Below are positions 12,617 through 23,956 of a DNA stretch of 64,000 nucleotides, piece by piece. How positions within the stretch are numbered: position 1 is the first letter of the stretch; every line of letters starts with the position of its first letter. Source of the stretch: Muricea muricata (Eukaryota; Cnidaria; Anthozoa; Malacalcyonacea; Plexauridae); NCBI GenBank assembly GCA_963855995.1, contig OY979716.1:23674283-23738282 (forward strand). Direction: 5' to 3'. The position numbers and the translations under genes are program-made. The notes beneath the pieces are model-generated. The model was not told where the DNA came from. It saw nothing but the letters and a program-made list of their open reading frames with translations, and ran no database searches.

Positions 12617-13773
12617 TTGACGCTCCTATTGTGTCGTCGAGCACTTTTGATAAAGACCATTGACATGGAATCTACAAGTTTTGATTATTCTGCTAAGAAT
12701 ATTCCAATACCATCACCGAAGGATTATGAAAGAGTACTAATCGACAAGACTGAACTCCTATGCAGACGAATGAGATGGAGAGCTTTCTTCTACCTTAACC
12801 CTAACCTCAGCGGCAAGAGAAACGAGACATATACGGTTTTAATTCAAAACAAACACCACCTCAAATTCCACAAGTGCTTAACTTTGAAAATAGACTAATC
12901 AACATGATCGATAACATTAAGTTCGATCAGAAACAACAAATGCCGATTTCAAAACAAATTATGCTCCAACGTAATCAAATATACCATAAATTTAAACGAG
13001 CTGCTTGTTCCTGCCGTCAAAACAAGAAACTTCTACAAAATCAATGAATCTTCATACAATGAACTACTACATAAGAATATCACTAAAACGTACAAGAAAG
13101 TCAAGCCAACAGTTGCACCTGCAATTGAAGAGAAGACCAAATCTTAGGTTCAAAAATTATATCTCGATGACAGAATTAATGTCACTGTTAAGCGAGACGC
13201 CACCATTATATACTCTGAGAGACCATTAGCATAGAATAAGAATACATAGAAGGGCCACTCGCGTCGGAGCCTTTGAAGTTTTTGAAGCCGCGCATGTTGC
13301 ATTACGCACGTTATTAGCATTTTCTCAGCCAGTCAATTGCATTTTCTGGCCAATAGGAATGCTGAACTGGCTGGTGGCAGCCAGTAAACTGCATAAACAT
13401 AGGGTGACATGTTGCACTGCTGAGTGGCCCTTCTATTCATTTCTTATTCTATGACATTAGCACAACTTCGCGAATAACCCCATCTTATCAATCCCACAAA
13501 ATCTGAAATCGGTGAAATTAGCAAGCAAATCCTTGATCGCATTAACAAGAATCGGTCACCACCAACATTAAACTCAACCAATGAAAAAATACATCTACTT
13601 TCCTTGAATGGTCAAATAACTTCGAGAACAAGAGTCAGTATTCATTCATCGCCTTTGACGTATGTAGTAGACTTTTACCCCTCAATCTTGATTGACCTCC
13701 TGAATGCTGCTTCAGATTTTGCCTTGAATTATGATTACATCACCGATGACGAGAGGAAACTTATTATCATTTG
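12617..13773 (+). pseudogene. Broken reverse-transcriptase-like retroelement ORF
   Basis: Several plus-strand frames read in order as one protein: SAKNIPIPSPKDYERVL and RMRWRAFFYL (12666-12800), then NELLVPAVKTRNFYKINESS and NITKTYKKVKP (about 12990-13140, then a TAG), LDDRINVTVKRDA, and after a small insertion KSEIGEISKQILDRINK and VVDFYPSILIDLLNAASDFA with DYITDDERKLII (to 13773). The order, and an Asp in a VDFYPS motif, fit a reverse-transcriptase-like ORF that I recall from cnidarian retroelements, but I cannot place its clade. It has stops and frameshifts and lacks the C-terminal palm. Confidence 0.5.
13231..13454. mobile_element. Small inverted-repeat element (MITE) inside the retroelement ORF
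   Basis: Terminal inverted repeats of about 30 bp (ATAGAATAAGAATACATAGA at the left, its complement at 13422-13452) enclose a non-coding interior of about 170 bp. CATTAGC occurs on both sides (13224-13230 and 13455-13461), a likely 7-bp target duplication. The retroelement reading resumes on the far side. Confidence 0.65.
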
Positions 13774-14608
13774 AATATGTCCCGCCATATGGCAGTTGTT
13801 TATAAACATGCTTTATAATATAAGTCGTGCAAAATCTGCAATGTGATTGGTTACTGAGCGTGCAACACAACAATGCACGCAGCACGCTGGTTTTTTTGTT
13901 TTGTCTCCTGTTTCCCGGAAGACTGTGACCACATTTAGCATAGTTTTTATGCGCAAATTATAATATAATGTAGAAAAAAAAAACGGCGTGAAAATGAAGG
14001 AGAAAAAACAGATTGAAAACAAAGAAAATCGGGCAAAGCAGAACGATAAAGTTTAAAAAAAAACATTCGTAGCTGTTTTCGCTGAGTACGAATTCGATTG
14101 AACGACTCGACAAAACTTTAAAAAGGAAGCGATAAAACACAAAAAAAAAATGAAAAAGTGCAAGAAAACTACAAAAACAAAACTAATTTTATCAAGAAAG
14201 TACCTTAATTGTCATCGGGACAGAAACTCGTTGACATATCATCGGCAAAACACGAAAAATATATTCCATACTTTCAGCAAACAGAAACAAAACAGGACGA
14301 CGAAAAGATCAGATTGTTCGACTTTCTTGCCAAAAATCTCATGCCATATTCAGCAAAACAGCTGTAAATTACTTCTTGTATCAATCCTACCCTTTTTAAA
14401 GCTATTATAAAGTTATAAGTATCGAAAATCTGGGTTTTTTTTTGCTTAAAAAGTTCACTTCCTTCGCCGGCCGCTTAAAAATGTAAGCTTGTTGCTGAGC
14501 AATGAGCAAAAGCATTTGCGTGACGTCAATCCTAACATGTAAGGAGAATTTTATCATCAATCTGCTTGAAAATATTGTTTGCTGTGCAATAACGTTCTTA
14601 TATTATAA

Positions 14609-14798
14609 AAGAAATAGAAAAACTCGTCTTGTGCGTTTATGGTGTGATAATGCACTTGGGAAATGTTAGGAGAATACTCGAGAAACGTGTAAAACACTCG
14701 GCTACGCCTCGTGTTTTACACGCTTCTCTCGTATTCTCCTAACATTTCCCGCGTGCATTATCACACTATAAACGCACGCGACTCGTTTTCTATTTCTT
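14609..14798. mobile_element. Foldback element, about 190 bp
   Basis: Two arms of about 90 bp pair almost completely. The left arm includes GGGAAATGTTAGGAGAATAC and the right arm GTATTCTCCTAACATTTCCC. The outer ends read AAGAAATAG and CTATTTCTT. A diverged half copy is at about 59690-59790 (GGGAAATGTTGGTGGAATA). Confidence 0.65.
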
Positions 14799-15638
14799 AA
14801 ATAATATCCATAATTTTACCACGTTCTATGTGACTATTACGTTTCATATAACTTCGCGTTTCATATAACTATAGCGTTCCATATAATTTAGACAAGTAGC
14901 TCAATTATCTGCTTCGATATGTACAAATTATCTGAGCCTTTTGATTCGCAAGCACTCGAAAGTTTGAGTCACGAGTGCTTGTGAATGAAACGAGATTCGA
15001 GTACTCGCGAGTAGCAAGTCGGAACGCGAACTCGCTTTGAATCGCGGACACTCGCGAGTACTCGCTACGCGCGAGTGGAGTACCCTTACTTGCGGCTGGT
15101 ACTATAACATCATGGCAAAAGTTCATTTTAATGGAGGTTCAGTCTCAAAATAAGTGGTATGCTATCTTAAAGTTTATATTACCTAACTTATGAAATCATG
15201 AAGAAAACACAAAAGAAATCATAAGCTTGAAGGAGTCTATATACTTCGACACAGAGTTCTGTTCAAAATTTACCTTTGACTATCGTTGCCATGGTTATGA
15301 CTATTTTGTATTCCACTAAACTCAATAGTAAAACTGTTACAATAATTCTGAGCGTATATTCAGTTTCATTATTTTAAAACCAGGATAAGATGAGTGCGCT
15401 AATTTAATTATTTTTTGCATTGATTTAATTATTTATTGGTTATACTAATGTTTTGTACTGAGACTGAACGAAGACTGAACGAAGCTTTTTGGCTTGAAAA
15501 TGCGAGAGGTTATTTTATGCATGTGTTTTTAGTTACTCGATTATATATCATGTTTAACCAAGAATTTGTAAAGGAATACATGATTAGTTTTAATGGTTTT
15601 CAGTGTTTGGGAACTCCATGTATCTGATAATATTCCAG

Positions 15639-15756
15639 GTATCCTGCAAAGGGGAAACTAATGAATGCCACAACGGTGGAACTGCCATCTGGGATCCAAT
15701 AAAACCTTACTCCTGTCAATGTAAGGTTGGATACGAAGGAGATTTCTGTGAAAAAG
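15639..15756 (+). CDS. EGF-like exon (non-calcium type) of the PAN-EGF gene
   Basis: Acceptor TATTCCAG ends at 15638 and donor GTATAC starts at 15757. It reads VSCKGETNECHNGGTA, then YSCQCKVGYEGDFCEK, giving six cysteines in EGF spacing but no DI(D/N)EC calcium motif. It enters in phase 0, fitting the PAN exon, and leaves in phase 1, which starts the all-phase-1 run of cbEGF exons. A PAN domain followed by one plain EGF is a common order in cnidarian secreted proteins. Confidence 0.8.
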
Positions 15757-15933
15757 GTATACACAATCGCTAATTGTGTAATTTCATTTAATTTTAATGT
15801 TAGGAAATCAAAAATCCAAAGTATGTTAAGGAAAGCTTGCTTTACATCATGTTACTTTTGAAATAATAAAATTAAAATTTCTTGGTAAATAAACTCACAA
15901 GGTTGTTTTCAGAACAATTGAATAAGTAGAGAA

Positions 15934-16079
15934 TACTGCATGGTTGGCGAGTGCGTACGATTTTTTGCACGAGTTGTGAAAGATTGCTAAACGAACGAGT
16001 GCGCAGCAAACGAGTCTGTTTAGCAATCTTTCACAACAAGTGCCCAAAAGAAAAATTGTACAAACGAGCCAACCAGTAA
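15934..16079. mobile_element. Foldback element in intron
   Basis: An inverted repeat with arms around TTGTGAAAGATTGCTAAACG and its complement TTTAGCAATCTTTCACAA. The outer parts (TGGTTGGCGAG/CGAGCCAACCA) also pair. No coding content. Confidence 0.6.
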
Positions 16080-16636
16080 CGTGTTTATGCTATGCTGTTT
16101 ATGCTATAAAGATTATTTTGACACAGGAAGCCTGTCAAAGGGGAATAATGACGAAACAAAACATTGATGTCTTAAAACAGATTCATACCGTTTATTTCTT
16201 CGTTATTTGGCCTAAACAGTGAGTCAAAGCTGTTAGTCTTTTCGTTTCATGTTTTTATTCAAAAACCTCTTCTTCTTTTTGACATAGAAGCCAAATAACC
16301 TTTTGGCGCTTACCCCAATACGGAGGCAATGTTGTGAGCAAAAAGACAATACGATTTTCTTCACTAGTGTTAAATGCTGATAGGATAAATTTTTTACTAA
16401 TGAAAAAATCGTACGGCCAATGAAAACGCTTATTCGCTTCTGCATAGCGAAAATACGATTTTTATTTCACCCTTTTAGCTCGGGTAAATCTCTATATGTA
16501 TGGCATAATAAAATTTTGCAACGTACGGAAAACAACGAAGTGTACCTAAACAAAATAATTAGTATAACAGCATAATTATAGAAGTTATAATTTAGTATAA
16601 CAGTACTCATGCGCATTCTAAACATTTAATGATTAG

Positions 16637-16762
16637 ATATTGACGAATGCTTAAAGGAATCTAGTAATGAATGTGACTCAAACGCAACCTGCATCGACAC
16701 TCCAGGCTCATATACATGTCAGTGCCGCAATGGTTTCTCTGGAAATGGTAAAACCTGCACAG
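16637..16762 (+). CDS. cbEGF exon B0a (DIDEC type)
   Basis: A 126-bp phase 1-1 exon, the first calcium-binding EGF. It reads [19 protein letters not shown] with CIDTPGSYTC, which carries both the N-terminal calcium ligands and the C-x-[DN]-x4-[FY]-x-C hydroxylation consensus. Flanks are TTAG and GTACAA. It has diverged from the later B-type exons and lies outside the tandem cassettes, so it is an older repeat. Confidence 0.85.
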
Positions 16763-16950
16763 GTACAAACAACCAAATAATGTAAGTTGCACGGGAGAAG
16801 ACTTTCAACACTGTTGGGAAGAAAGAAAAGAAAGAAAAAAAGTGCGATACAGACGTAAATGTTCTTGCACATGATTCAAAAAAAATTTTCGTGTCATAAG
16901 TATTTTGATTGCAATGAATCCGTTTCTTGGAAAATTCTTTATTCTACTAG

Positions 16951-17076
16951 ATATCAATGAATGTTTGCAAGAATCTACCAACCAATGTCATGTTATGGCA
17001 AACTGCACAAACACTGATGGCTCATACAATTGCACGTGTGTTGTGGGCTTTACAGGAAGTGGAAGAAATTGTTCAG
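16951..17076 (+). CDS. cbEGF exon A0 (DINEC type)
   Basis: A 126-bp phase 1-1 exon. It reads DINECLQESTNQCHVMANC, CTNTDGSYNC, then GFTGSGRNCSG. It is the most diverged A-type exon. Its downstream intron keeps the sequence (GAAAACGATCAAG near 17120) that ends up fused to the fossil exons of the cassettes, so it shows the state before the deletion. Confidence 0.85.
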
Positions 17077-17205
17077 GTAATTATTGTTCATGCTGTTATT
17101 CAATAAAGGAGATTATGGCGAATGAAAACGATCAAGTTTCTCTTTGGCTTTGTCCTCTCGTATAGTTTAGTAACATTATTCACATTCTTAAAATTTTATG
17201 TTTAG

Positions 17206-17331
17206 ATATTGATGAGTGTTTAAAGAACTCTAGTTATGAATGTGACTCAAACGCAACCTGCATCAACACTCCAGGTTCATTCACCTGCCTGTGTCGCAAC
17301 GGGTACACTGGAAATGGTAAAACATGCGCAG
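17206..17331 (+). CDS. cbEGF exon B'0
   Basis: A 126-bp phase 1-1 exon. It reads [41 protein letters not shown]. The exon and its 726-bp downstream intron are nearly identical to B' exons and introns of later cassettes, so it marks the left edge of the amplified sequence. Confidence 0.87.
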
Positions 17332-18057
17332 GTACGCAAACACTACCATGTTGAATTTAGAAAGAAATATTATATTATCTGGAAAAACTTTTAAGACTGT
17401 AGTACAATTTTTTTTTACCTTTTTGTCTAGCTTACTTGCAGTGCTTCGTTTAGTTTGATATTTTTTCCGGATAGTGACGTCTACTAAGCTAAACTAAACA
17501 AGGATTTTGGTGTTCAGCTTTAGTTATCCACGTTTTGAATGAAAAAAATCTTGAAATAATCGTTTGATAAAGAGAATAAGGGCCAATATAATCAAGTTAT
17601 TCATCTTTCAAAATGTCTCTCTGCGGGAAAACAACATCATCATGTACTAGAAACTTATTATGCACAATGTGACGTTATTAGAAGATACAATAAAATATTC
17701 TAACAGAAATATCTCATCAGCTAAATGCTGAATGAATTCGAAAAATATAAATTAAAGTGTATTACAGTTTTAATGTTCTTGCATCTGATGCAAAAAAACT
17801 CGTGTCATATGCATCTTGATTGCTAGAATCCTTTTCACGAAGCTTCTGTATTCTACTTAACAATTAGATTACGACCTCGAGATTTCTATGCGGTGATTCA
17901 ACAAAAAATTTGATTTTTATGCAATTTTTTTAAAAGAAATCTCTATGGGAAGATGATTGTTTCGCTAATCGGTATCTATCGAGGAATAGATAGCGAGTAC
18001 AGTAACCAATCAAATTACAGCATTTGAAATAGTATACTAGTATGATTCTACTAATAG
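17332..18057 (+). repeat. Long cassette intron, copy 0
   Basis: This intron recurs nearly unchanged at 19075-19800, 20753-21478 and 22496-23213. It contains a hairpin near its 3' end (CTATCTATCGAGGAATAGATAG). No exon was found in it. Confidence 0.8.
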
Positions 18058-18183
18058 ATATTAATGAATGCTTGCAAGACTCTACTAACCAATGTCATCT
18101 GATGGCAAACTGCACAAACAATGACGGCTCATACAACTGCACGTGTGTTGCCGGTTTCTCAGGAAGTGGAGAAAATTGTTCAG
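18058..18183 (+). CDS. cbEGF exon A1 (cassette 1)
   Basis: A 126-bp phase 1-1 exon opening cassette 1. It reads DINECLQDSTNQCHLMANC, CTNNDGSYNC, GFSGSGENCSG. It differs from A2-A4 by NND in place of NTD. Acceptor AATAG, donor GTAATT. Confidence 0.88.
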
Positions 18184-18315
18184 GTAATTGTTGTTCATGG
18201 TATTATTTAATGAAGGGATTATGAACGAGAAGTGTCCCTTTGGAAAATATCCAATACTGATGTGCTCGGGTATAGTTCAGTAACACTACTCACACTCTTA
18301 AAATTTTATGTTTAG

Positions 18316-18441
18316 ATATTGATGAGTGTTTAAAGGAATCAACTTATGAATGTGACTTAAACGCAACCTGTATCAACACTCCAGGTGCATATACCTGTCT
18401 GTGCCGCAACGGCTACACTGGAAATGGCAAAACATGCGCAG
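18316..18441 (+). CDS. cbEGF exon B1 (cassette 1)
   Basis: A 126-bp phase 1-1 exon. It reads [41 protein letters not shown], with calcium and hydroxylation motifs intact. Acceptor TTTAG, donor GTACAC. Confidence 0.88.
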
Positions 18442-18555
18442 GTACACAAAACTATATCTTATTGAAGTGATAGCAACACGCGAGAAGGCTTTTAAAACTG
18501 TATAAAATTTCTTCTATAATTTTCTGTTGAAGTGCTTGGTTGATGAGTTTCGTAG

Positions 18556-18764
18556 CAATTATTTATTACATGATTTGATAAAAAACTGTTAAAACTGTCA
18601 CTAATACAAGTTCTTTTTCTACTTTGGTAATCCAATGCTTAACACATCGAGTATATCAGCTAACTGAAATATTTCATTTATCAAGCAAAGCATTGCCAAA
18701 GTAGCAAAGAAGTTATGTTACTGACAGTTTTAGCAGTTTTTTCACATTACGCAATGAATAATTG
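18556..18764. repeat. Palindromic block inside the cassette
   Basis: A left arm (CAATTATTTATTACATGATT to CTTTGGTAATCCAATGCTT) pairs with a right arm (AAGCATTGCCAAAGTAGC to CGCAATGAATAATTG) around a loop of about 45 bp. It recurs in every cassette and after the last one (about 24340-24550). It looks like a foldback element captured before amplification. Confidence 0.65.
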
Positions 18765-18801
18765 ACATGAAACTGTTTTTTTGCAACTTTTTTTGTACTA
18801 G

Positions 18802-18890
18802 ATATCAACGAATGTTCACAAAAATCTACCAATCATTGTCACCTGATCGCAAACTGCACAAGCACTGAAGACGATCAAGTTATTCTTTGA
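18802..18890 (+). pseudogene. Fossil cbEGF exon A'1
   Basis: Starts as a normal A-type exon after TACTAG: DINECSQKSTNHCHLIANC. After about 67 bp it fuses directly to intron sequence (GACGATCAAG) and reaches a TGA at 18888-18890. Compared with exon A0 and its intron, about 108 bp including the 3' half of the exon and its donor are gone. It must be skipped, and the phase-1 neighbours allow that without a frame change. Confidence 0.85.
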
Positions 18891-18948
18891 CTTTGTGCTC
18901 TCGTATAGTTTAGTAGCATTACTCACATTCTTAAAATTTTATCATTAG

Positions 18949-19074
18949 ATATTGATGAGTGTTTAAAGAACTCTAGTTATGAATGTGACTCAAACGCAAC
19001 CTGCATCAACACTCCAGGTTCATTCATCTGCCTCTGTCGCAACGGGTACACTGGAAATGGTAAAACATGCGCAG
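18949..19074 (+). CDS. cbEGF exon B'1 (cassette 1)
   Basis: A 126-bp phase 1-1 exon. It reads [29 protein letters not shown] (Ile where its relatives have Thr), [12 protein letters not shown]. Acceptor ATTAG, donor GTACGC. Confidence 0.88.
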
Positions 19075-19800
19075 GTACGCAAACACTACCATGTTGAATT
19101 TAGAAAGAAACATTATATTATCTGGAAAAACTTTTGAAACTGTAGTACAATTTTTTTTACCTTTTTGTCTAGCTTACTTGCAGTGCTTCGTTTAGTTTGA
19201 TATTTTTTCCGGATAGTGACGTCTACTAAGCTAAACTAAACAAGGATTTTGGTGTTCAGCTTTAGTTATCTACGTTTTGAATGAAAAAAAATCTTGAAAT
19301 AAACGTTTGATAAAGAGGATAAGGGCCAATATAATCAAGTTATTCATCTTCCAAGATGTCTCTCTGCGGGAAAACAACATCATCATGTACTAGAAACTTA
19401 TTATGCACACTGTGACGTTATTAGAAGATACAATAAAATATTCTAACTGAAATATCTCATCAGCTAAATGCTGAATGAATTCGAAAAATATAAATTAAAG
19501 TGTATTACAGTTTTAATGTTCTTGCATCTGATGCAAAAAAACTCGTGTCATATGCATCTTGATTGCTAGAATCCTTTTCACGAAGCTTCTGTATTCTACT
19601 TAACAATTAGATTACGACCTCGAGATTTCTATGCGGTGATTCAACAAAAAATTTGATTTTTAAGCAATTTTTTTAAAAGAAATCTCTATAGGAAGATGAC
19701 TGTTTCGCTACTCGCTATCTATCGAGGATTAGATAGCGAGTAGAGTAACCAATCAAATTACAGCATTTGCAATAGTATACTAGTATGATTCTATTAATAG

Positions 19801-19926
19801 ATATTAATGAATGCTTGCAAGACTCTACTAACCAATGTCATCTGATGGCAAACTGCACAAACACTGACGGCTCATACAACTGCACGTGTGTTGCCGGTTT
19901 CTCAGGAAGTGGAGAAAATTGTTCAG
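19801..19926 (+). CDS. cbEGF exon A2 (cassette 2)
   Basis: A 126-bp phase 1-1 exon with the standard A reading: DINECLQDSTNQCHLMANC, CTNTDGSYNC, GFSGSGENCSG. It lies 1743 bp after A1. Confidence 0.88.
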
Positions 19927-20059
19927 GTAATTGTTGTTCATGGTATTATTTAATGAAGGGGATTATGAACGAGAAGTGTCCCTTTGGAAAATATCCAATA
20001 CTGATGTGCTCGGGTATAGTTCAGTAACACTACTCACACTCTTAAAATTTTATGTTTAG

Positions 20060-20185
20060 ATATTGATGAGTGTTTAAAGGAATCAACTTATGAATGTGAC
20101 TTAAACGCAACCTGTATCAACACTCCAGGTGCATATACCTGTCTGTGCCGCAACGGCTACACTGGAAATGGCAAAACATGCGCAG
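20060..20185 (+). CDS. cbEGF exon B2 (cassette 2)
   Basis: A 126-bp phase 1-1 exon with the same reading as B1. The intron after it has lost about 65 bp compared with the other cassettes (junction near TGCTAGCTCTATGAG, 20212-20226), which accounts for the shorter 1678-bp period of this unit. Confidence 0.88.
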
Positions 20186-20479
20186 GTACAGAAAACTTTA
20201 TCTTATTGAAGTGCTAGCTCTATGAGTTTCGTAGCAATTATTTATTACATGATTTGATAAAAAACTGTTAAAACTGTCACTAATACAAGTTCTTTTTCTA
20301 CTTTGGTAATCCAATGCTTAACACATCGAGTATATCAGCTAACTGAAATATTTCATTTATCAAGCAAAGCATTGCCAAAGTAGCAAAGAAGTTATATTAC
20401 TGACAGTTTTTGCAGTTTTTTCACATTACGCAATGAATAATTGACATGAAACTGTTTTTTGCAACTTTTTTTGTACTAG

Positions 20480-20568
20480 ATATCAACGAATATTCACAAA
20501 AATCTACCAATCATTGTCACCTGATCGCATACGGCACAAGCACTGAAGACGATCAAGTTATTCTTTGA
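20480..20568 (+). pseudogene. Fossil cbEGF exon A'2
   Basis: Has the same 3' truncation as A'1. It has also lost two cysteines: NEC became NEY (TGT to TAT) and the C of ANC became G (GCATACGGC). This is decay after duplication of an already dead exon. Confidence 0.83.
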
Positions 20569-20626
20569 CTTTGTGCTCTCGTATAGTTTAGTAGCATTAC
20601 TCATATTCTTAAAATTTTATCATTAG

Positions 20627-20752
20627 ATATTGATGAGTGTTTAAAGAACTCTAGTTATGAATGTGACTCAAACGCAACCTGCATCAACACTCCAGGTTCA
20701 TTCACCTGCCTCTGTCACAACGGGTACACTGGAAATGGTAAAACATGCGCAG
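20627..20752 (+). CDS. cbEGF exon B'2 (cassette 2)
   Basis: A 126-bp phase 1-1 exon. It differs from its relatives by CLCHNGYTG (Arg to His, CGC to CAC). Cysteines and calcium ligands are intact. Confidence 0.88.
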
Positions 20753-21478
20753 GTACGCAATCACTGCCATGTTGAATTTAGAAAGAAACATTATATTATC
20801 TGGAAAAACTTTTAAAACTGTAGTACAATTTTTTTTTACCTTTTTGTGTAGCTTACTTGCAGTGCTTCGTTTAGTTTGATATTTTTCCGGATAGTGACGT
20901 CTACTAAGCTAAACTAAACAAGGATTTTGGTGTTCAGCTTTAGTTATCCACGTTTTGAATGAAAAAAAATCTTGAAATAATCGTTTGATAAAGAGGATAA
21001 GCGCCAATATAATCAAGTTATTCATCTTCCAAGATGTCTCTCTGCGGGAAAACAACATCATCATGTACTAGAAACTTATTATGCACACTGTGACGTTATT
21101 AGAAGATACAATGAAATATTCTAACTGAAATATCTCATCAGCTAAATGCTGGATGAATTCGAAAAATATAAATTAAAGTGTATTACAGTTTTAATGTTCT
21201 TGCATCTGATGCAAAAAAACTCGTGTCATATACATCTTGATTGCTAGAATCCTTTTCACGAAGCTTCTGTATTCTACTTAACAATTAGATTACGACCTCG
21301 AGATTTCTATGCGGTGATTCAACAAAAAATTTAATTTTTAAGCGATTTTTTTAAAAGAAATCTCTATAGGAAGATGATTGTTTCGCTACTCGCTATCTAT
21401 CGAGGATTAGATAGCGAGTAGAGTAACCAATCAAATTACAGCATTTGAAATAGTATACTAGTGTGATTCTATTAATAG

Positions 21479-21604
21479 ATATTAATGAATGCTTGCAAGA
21501 CTCTACTAACCAATGTCATCTGATGGCAAACTGCACAAACACTGACGGCTCATACAACTGTGCGTGTGTTGCCGGTTTCTCAGGAAGTGGAGAAAATTGT
21601 TCAG
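21479..21604 (+). CDS. cbEGF exon A3 (cassette 3)
   Basis: A 126-bp phase 1-1 exon, like A2 except for YNCACVAGF (Thr to Ala). It lies 1678 bp after A2. Confidence 0.88.
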
Positions 21605-21737
21605 GTAATTGTTGTTCATGGTATTATTTAATGAAGGGGATTATGAACGAGAAGTGTCCCTTTGGAAAATATCCAATACTGATGTGCTCGGGTATAGTTC
21701 AGTAACACTACTCACACTCTTAAAATTTTATGTTTAG

Positions 21738-21863
21738 ATATTGATGAGTGTTTAAAGGAATCAACTTATGAATGTGACTTAAACGCAACCTGTATCAACA
21801 CTCCAGGTGCATATACCTGTCTGTGCCGCAACGGCTACACTGGAAATGGCAAAACATGCGCAG
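21738..21863 (+). CDS. cbEGF exon B3 (cassette 3)
   Basis: A 126-bp phase 1-1 exon reading as B1 (DIDECLKESTYEC, CINTPGAYTC). Donor GTACAT. Confidence 0.88.
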
Positions 21864-22222
21864 GTACATAAAACTATATCTTATTGAAGTGATAGCAACA
21901 CGCGAGAAGGCTTTTAAAACTGTATAAAATTTCTTCTATAATTTTCTGTTGAAGTGCTTGGTTGATGAGTTTTGTAGCAATTATTTATTACATGATTTGA
22001 TAAAAAACTGTTAAAACTGTCACTAATACAAGTTCTTTTTCTACTTTGGTAATCCAATGCTTAACACATCGAGTATATCAGCTAACTGAAATATTTCATT
22101 TATCAAGCAACGGATTGCCAAAGTAGCAAAGAAGTTATATTACTGACAGTTTTAGCAGTTTTTTCACATTACGCAATGAATAATTGACATGAAACTGTTT
22201 TTTGCAACTTTTTTTGTACTAG

Positions 22223-22311
22223 ATATCAACGAATGTTCACAAAAATCTAATAATCATTGTCACCTGATTGCAAACGGCACAAGCACTGAAGACGATCAAG
22301 TTATTCTTTGA
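22223..22311 (+). pseudogene. Fossil cbEGF exon A'3
   Basis: The same truncated exon. It keeps NECSQKSNNHCHLIANG, so the C of ANC is lost here too, and it has Thr to Asn within the first loop. It ends in the same intron fusion and TGA. Confidence 0.83.
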
Positions 22312-22369
22312 CTTTGTGCTCTCGTATAGTTTAGCAGCATTACTCATATTCTTAAAATTTTATCATTAG

Positions 22370-22495
22370 ATATTGATGAGTGTTTAAAGAACTCTAGTTA
22401 TGAATGTGACTCAAACGCAACCTGCATCAACACTCCAGGTTCATTCACCTGCCTCTGTCGCAACGGGTACACTGGAAATGGTAAAACATGCGCAG
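22370..22495 (+). CDS. cbEGF exon B'3 (cassette 3)
   Basis: A 126-bp phase 1-1 exon matching B'0 in protein reading ([23 protein letters not shown]). It is followed by the long cassette intron. Confidence 0.88.
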
Positions 22496-23213
22496 GTACG
22501 CAAACACTACCATGTTGAATTTAGAAAGAAACATTATATTATCTGGAAAAACTTTTAAAACTGTAGTACAATTTTTTTTACCTTTTTGTCTAGCTTACTT
22601 GCAGTGCTTCGTTTAGTTTGATATTTTTTCCGGATAGTGACGTCTACTAAGCTAAACTAAACAAGGATTTTGGTGTTCAGCTTTAGTTATCCACGTTTTG
22701 AATGGAAAAAAATCTTGAAATAATCGTTTGGTAAAGAGGATAAGGGCCAATATAATCAAGTTATTCATCTTCCAAAATGTCTCTCTGCGGGAAAACAACA
22801 TGATCATGTACTAGAAACTTATTATGTACACTGTGACGTTATTAGAAGATACAATAAAATATTCTAACTGAAATATCTCATCAGCTAAATGCTGAATGTA
22901 TCCGAAAAATATAAATTAAAGTGTATTACAGTTTTAATGTTCTTGCATCTGATGCAAAGTGTCATAGGCATCTTGATTGCTAGAATCCTTTTCACTAATC
23001 TTCTGTATTCTACTTAACAATTAGATTATGACCTCGAGATTTCTATGCGGTAATTCAACAAAAAATTTGATTTTTAAGCAATTTTTTAAAAGAAATCTCT
23101 ATAGGAAGATGATTGTTTCGCTACTCGCTATCTATCGAGGAATAGATAGCGAGTAGAGTAACCAATCAAATTACAGCATTTGCAATAGTATACTAGTATG
23201 ATTCTACTAATAG

Positions 23214-23339
23214 ATATTAATGAATGCTTGCAAGACTCTACTAACCAATGTCATCTGATGGCAAACTGCACAAACACTGACGGCTCATACAACTGCACGT
23301 GTGTTGCCGGTTTCTCAGGAAGTGGAGAAAATTGTTCAG
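23214..23339 (+). CDS. cbEGF exon A4 (cassette 4)
   Basis: A 126-bp phase 1-1 exon reading as A2. It lies 1735 bp after A3. Donor GTAATT is conserved. Confidence 0.88.
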
Positions 23340-23472
23340 GTAATTTTTGTTCATGGTATTATTTAATGAAGATGATTATGAACGAGAAGTGTCCCTTTGG
23401 AAAATGTCCAATACTGATGTGCTCGGGTATAGTTCAGTAACACTACTCACACTCTTAAAATTTTATGTTTAG

Positions 23473-23598
23473 ATATTGATGAGTGTTTAAAGGAATCAAC
23501 TTATGAATGCGACTTAAACGCAACCTGTATCAACACTCCAGGTGCATATACCTGTCTGTGCCGCAACGGCTACACTGGAAATGGCAAAACATGCGCAG
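23473..23598 (+). CDS. cbEGF exon B4 (cassette 4)
   Basis: A 126-bp phase 1-1 exon reading as B1. Acceptor TTTAG, donor GTACAC. Confidence 0.88.
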
Positions 23599-23956
23599 GT
23601 ACACAAAACTATATCTTATTGAAGTGCTGGCGACACGCGAGAAGGCTTTTAAAACTGTGTAAACTTTCTTCTATAATTTTCTGTTGAAGTGCTTGGTTGA
23701 TGAGTTTCGTAGCAATTATTTATTACATGATTTGATAAAAAACTGTTAAAACTGTCACTAATACAAGTTCTTTTTCTACTTTGGTAATCCAATGCTTAAC
23801 ACATCGAGTATATCAGCCAACTGAAATATTTCATTTATCAAGCAACGGATTGCCAAAGTAGCAAAGAAGTTATATTACTGACAGTTTTAGCAGTTTTTTC
23901 ACATTACGCAATGAATAATTGACATGAAACTGTTTTTTGCAACTTTTTTGTACTAG

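Noticed and set aside
18802-18890. A' copies as functional short EGF exons
   Set aside because: No donor remains, the reading stops soon after the fusion point, and cysteines are lost in several copies.
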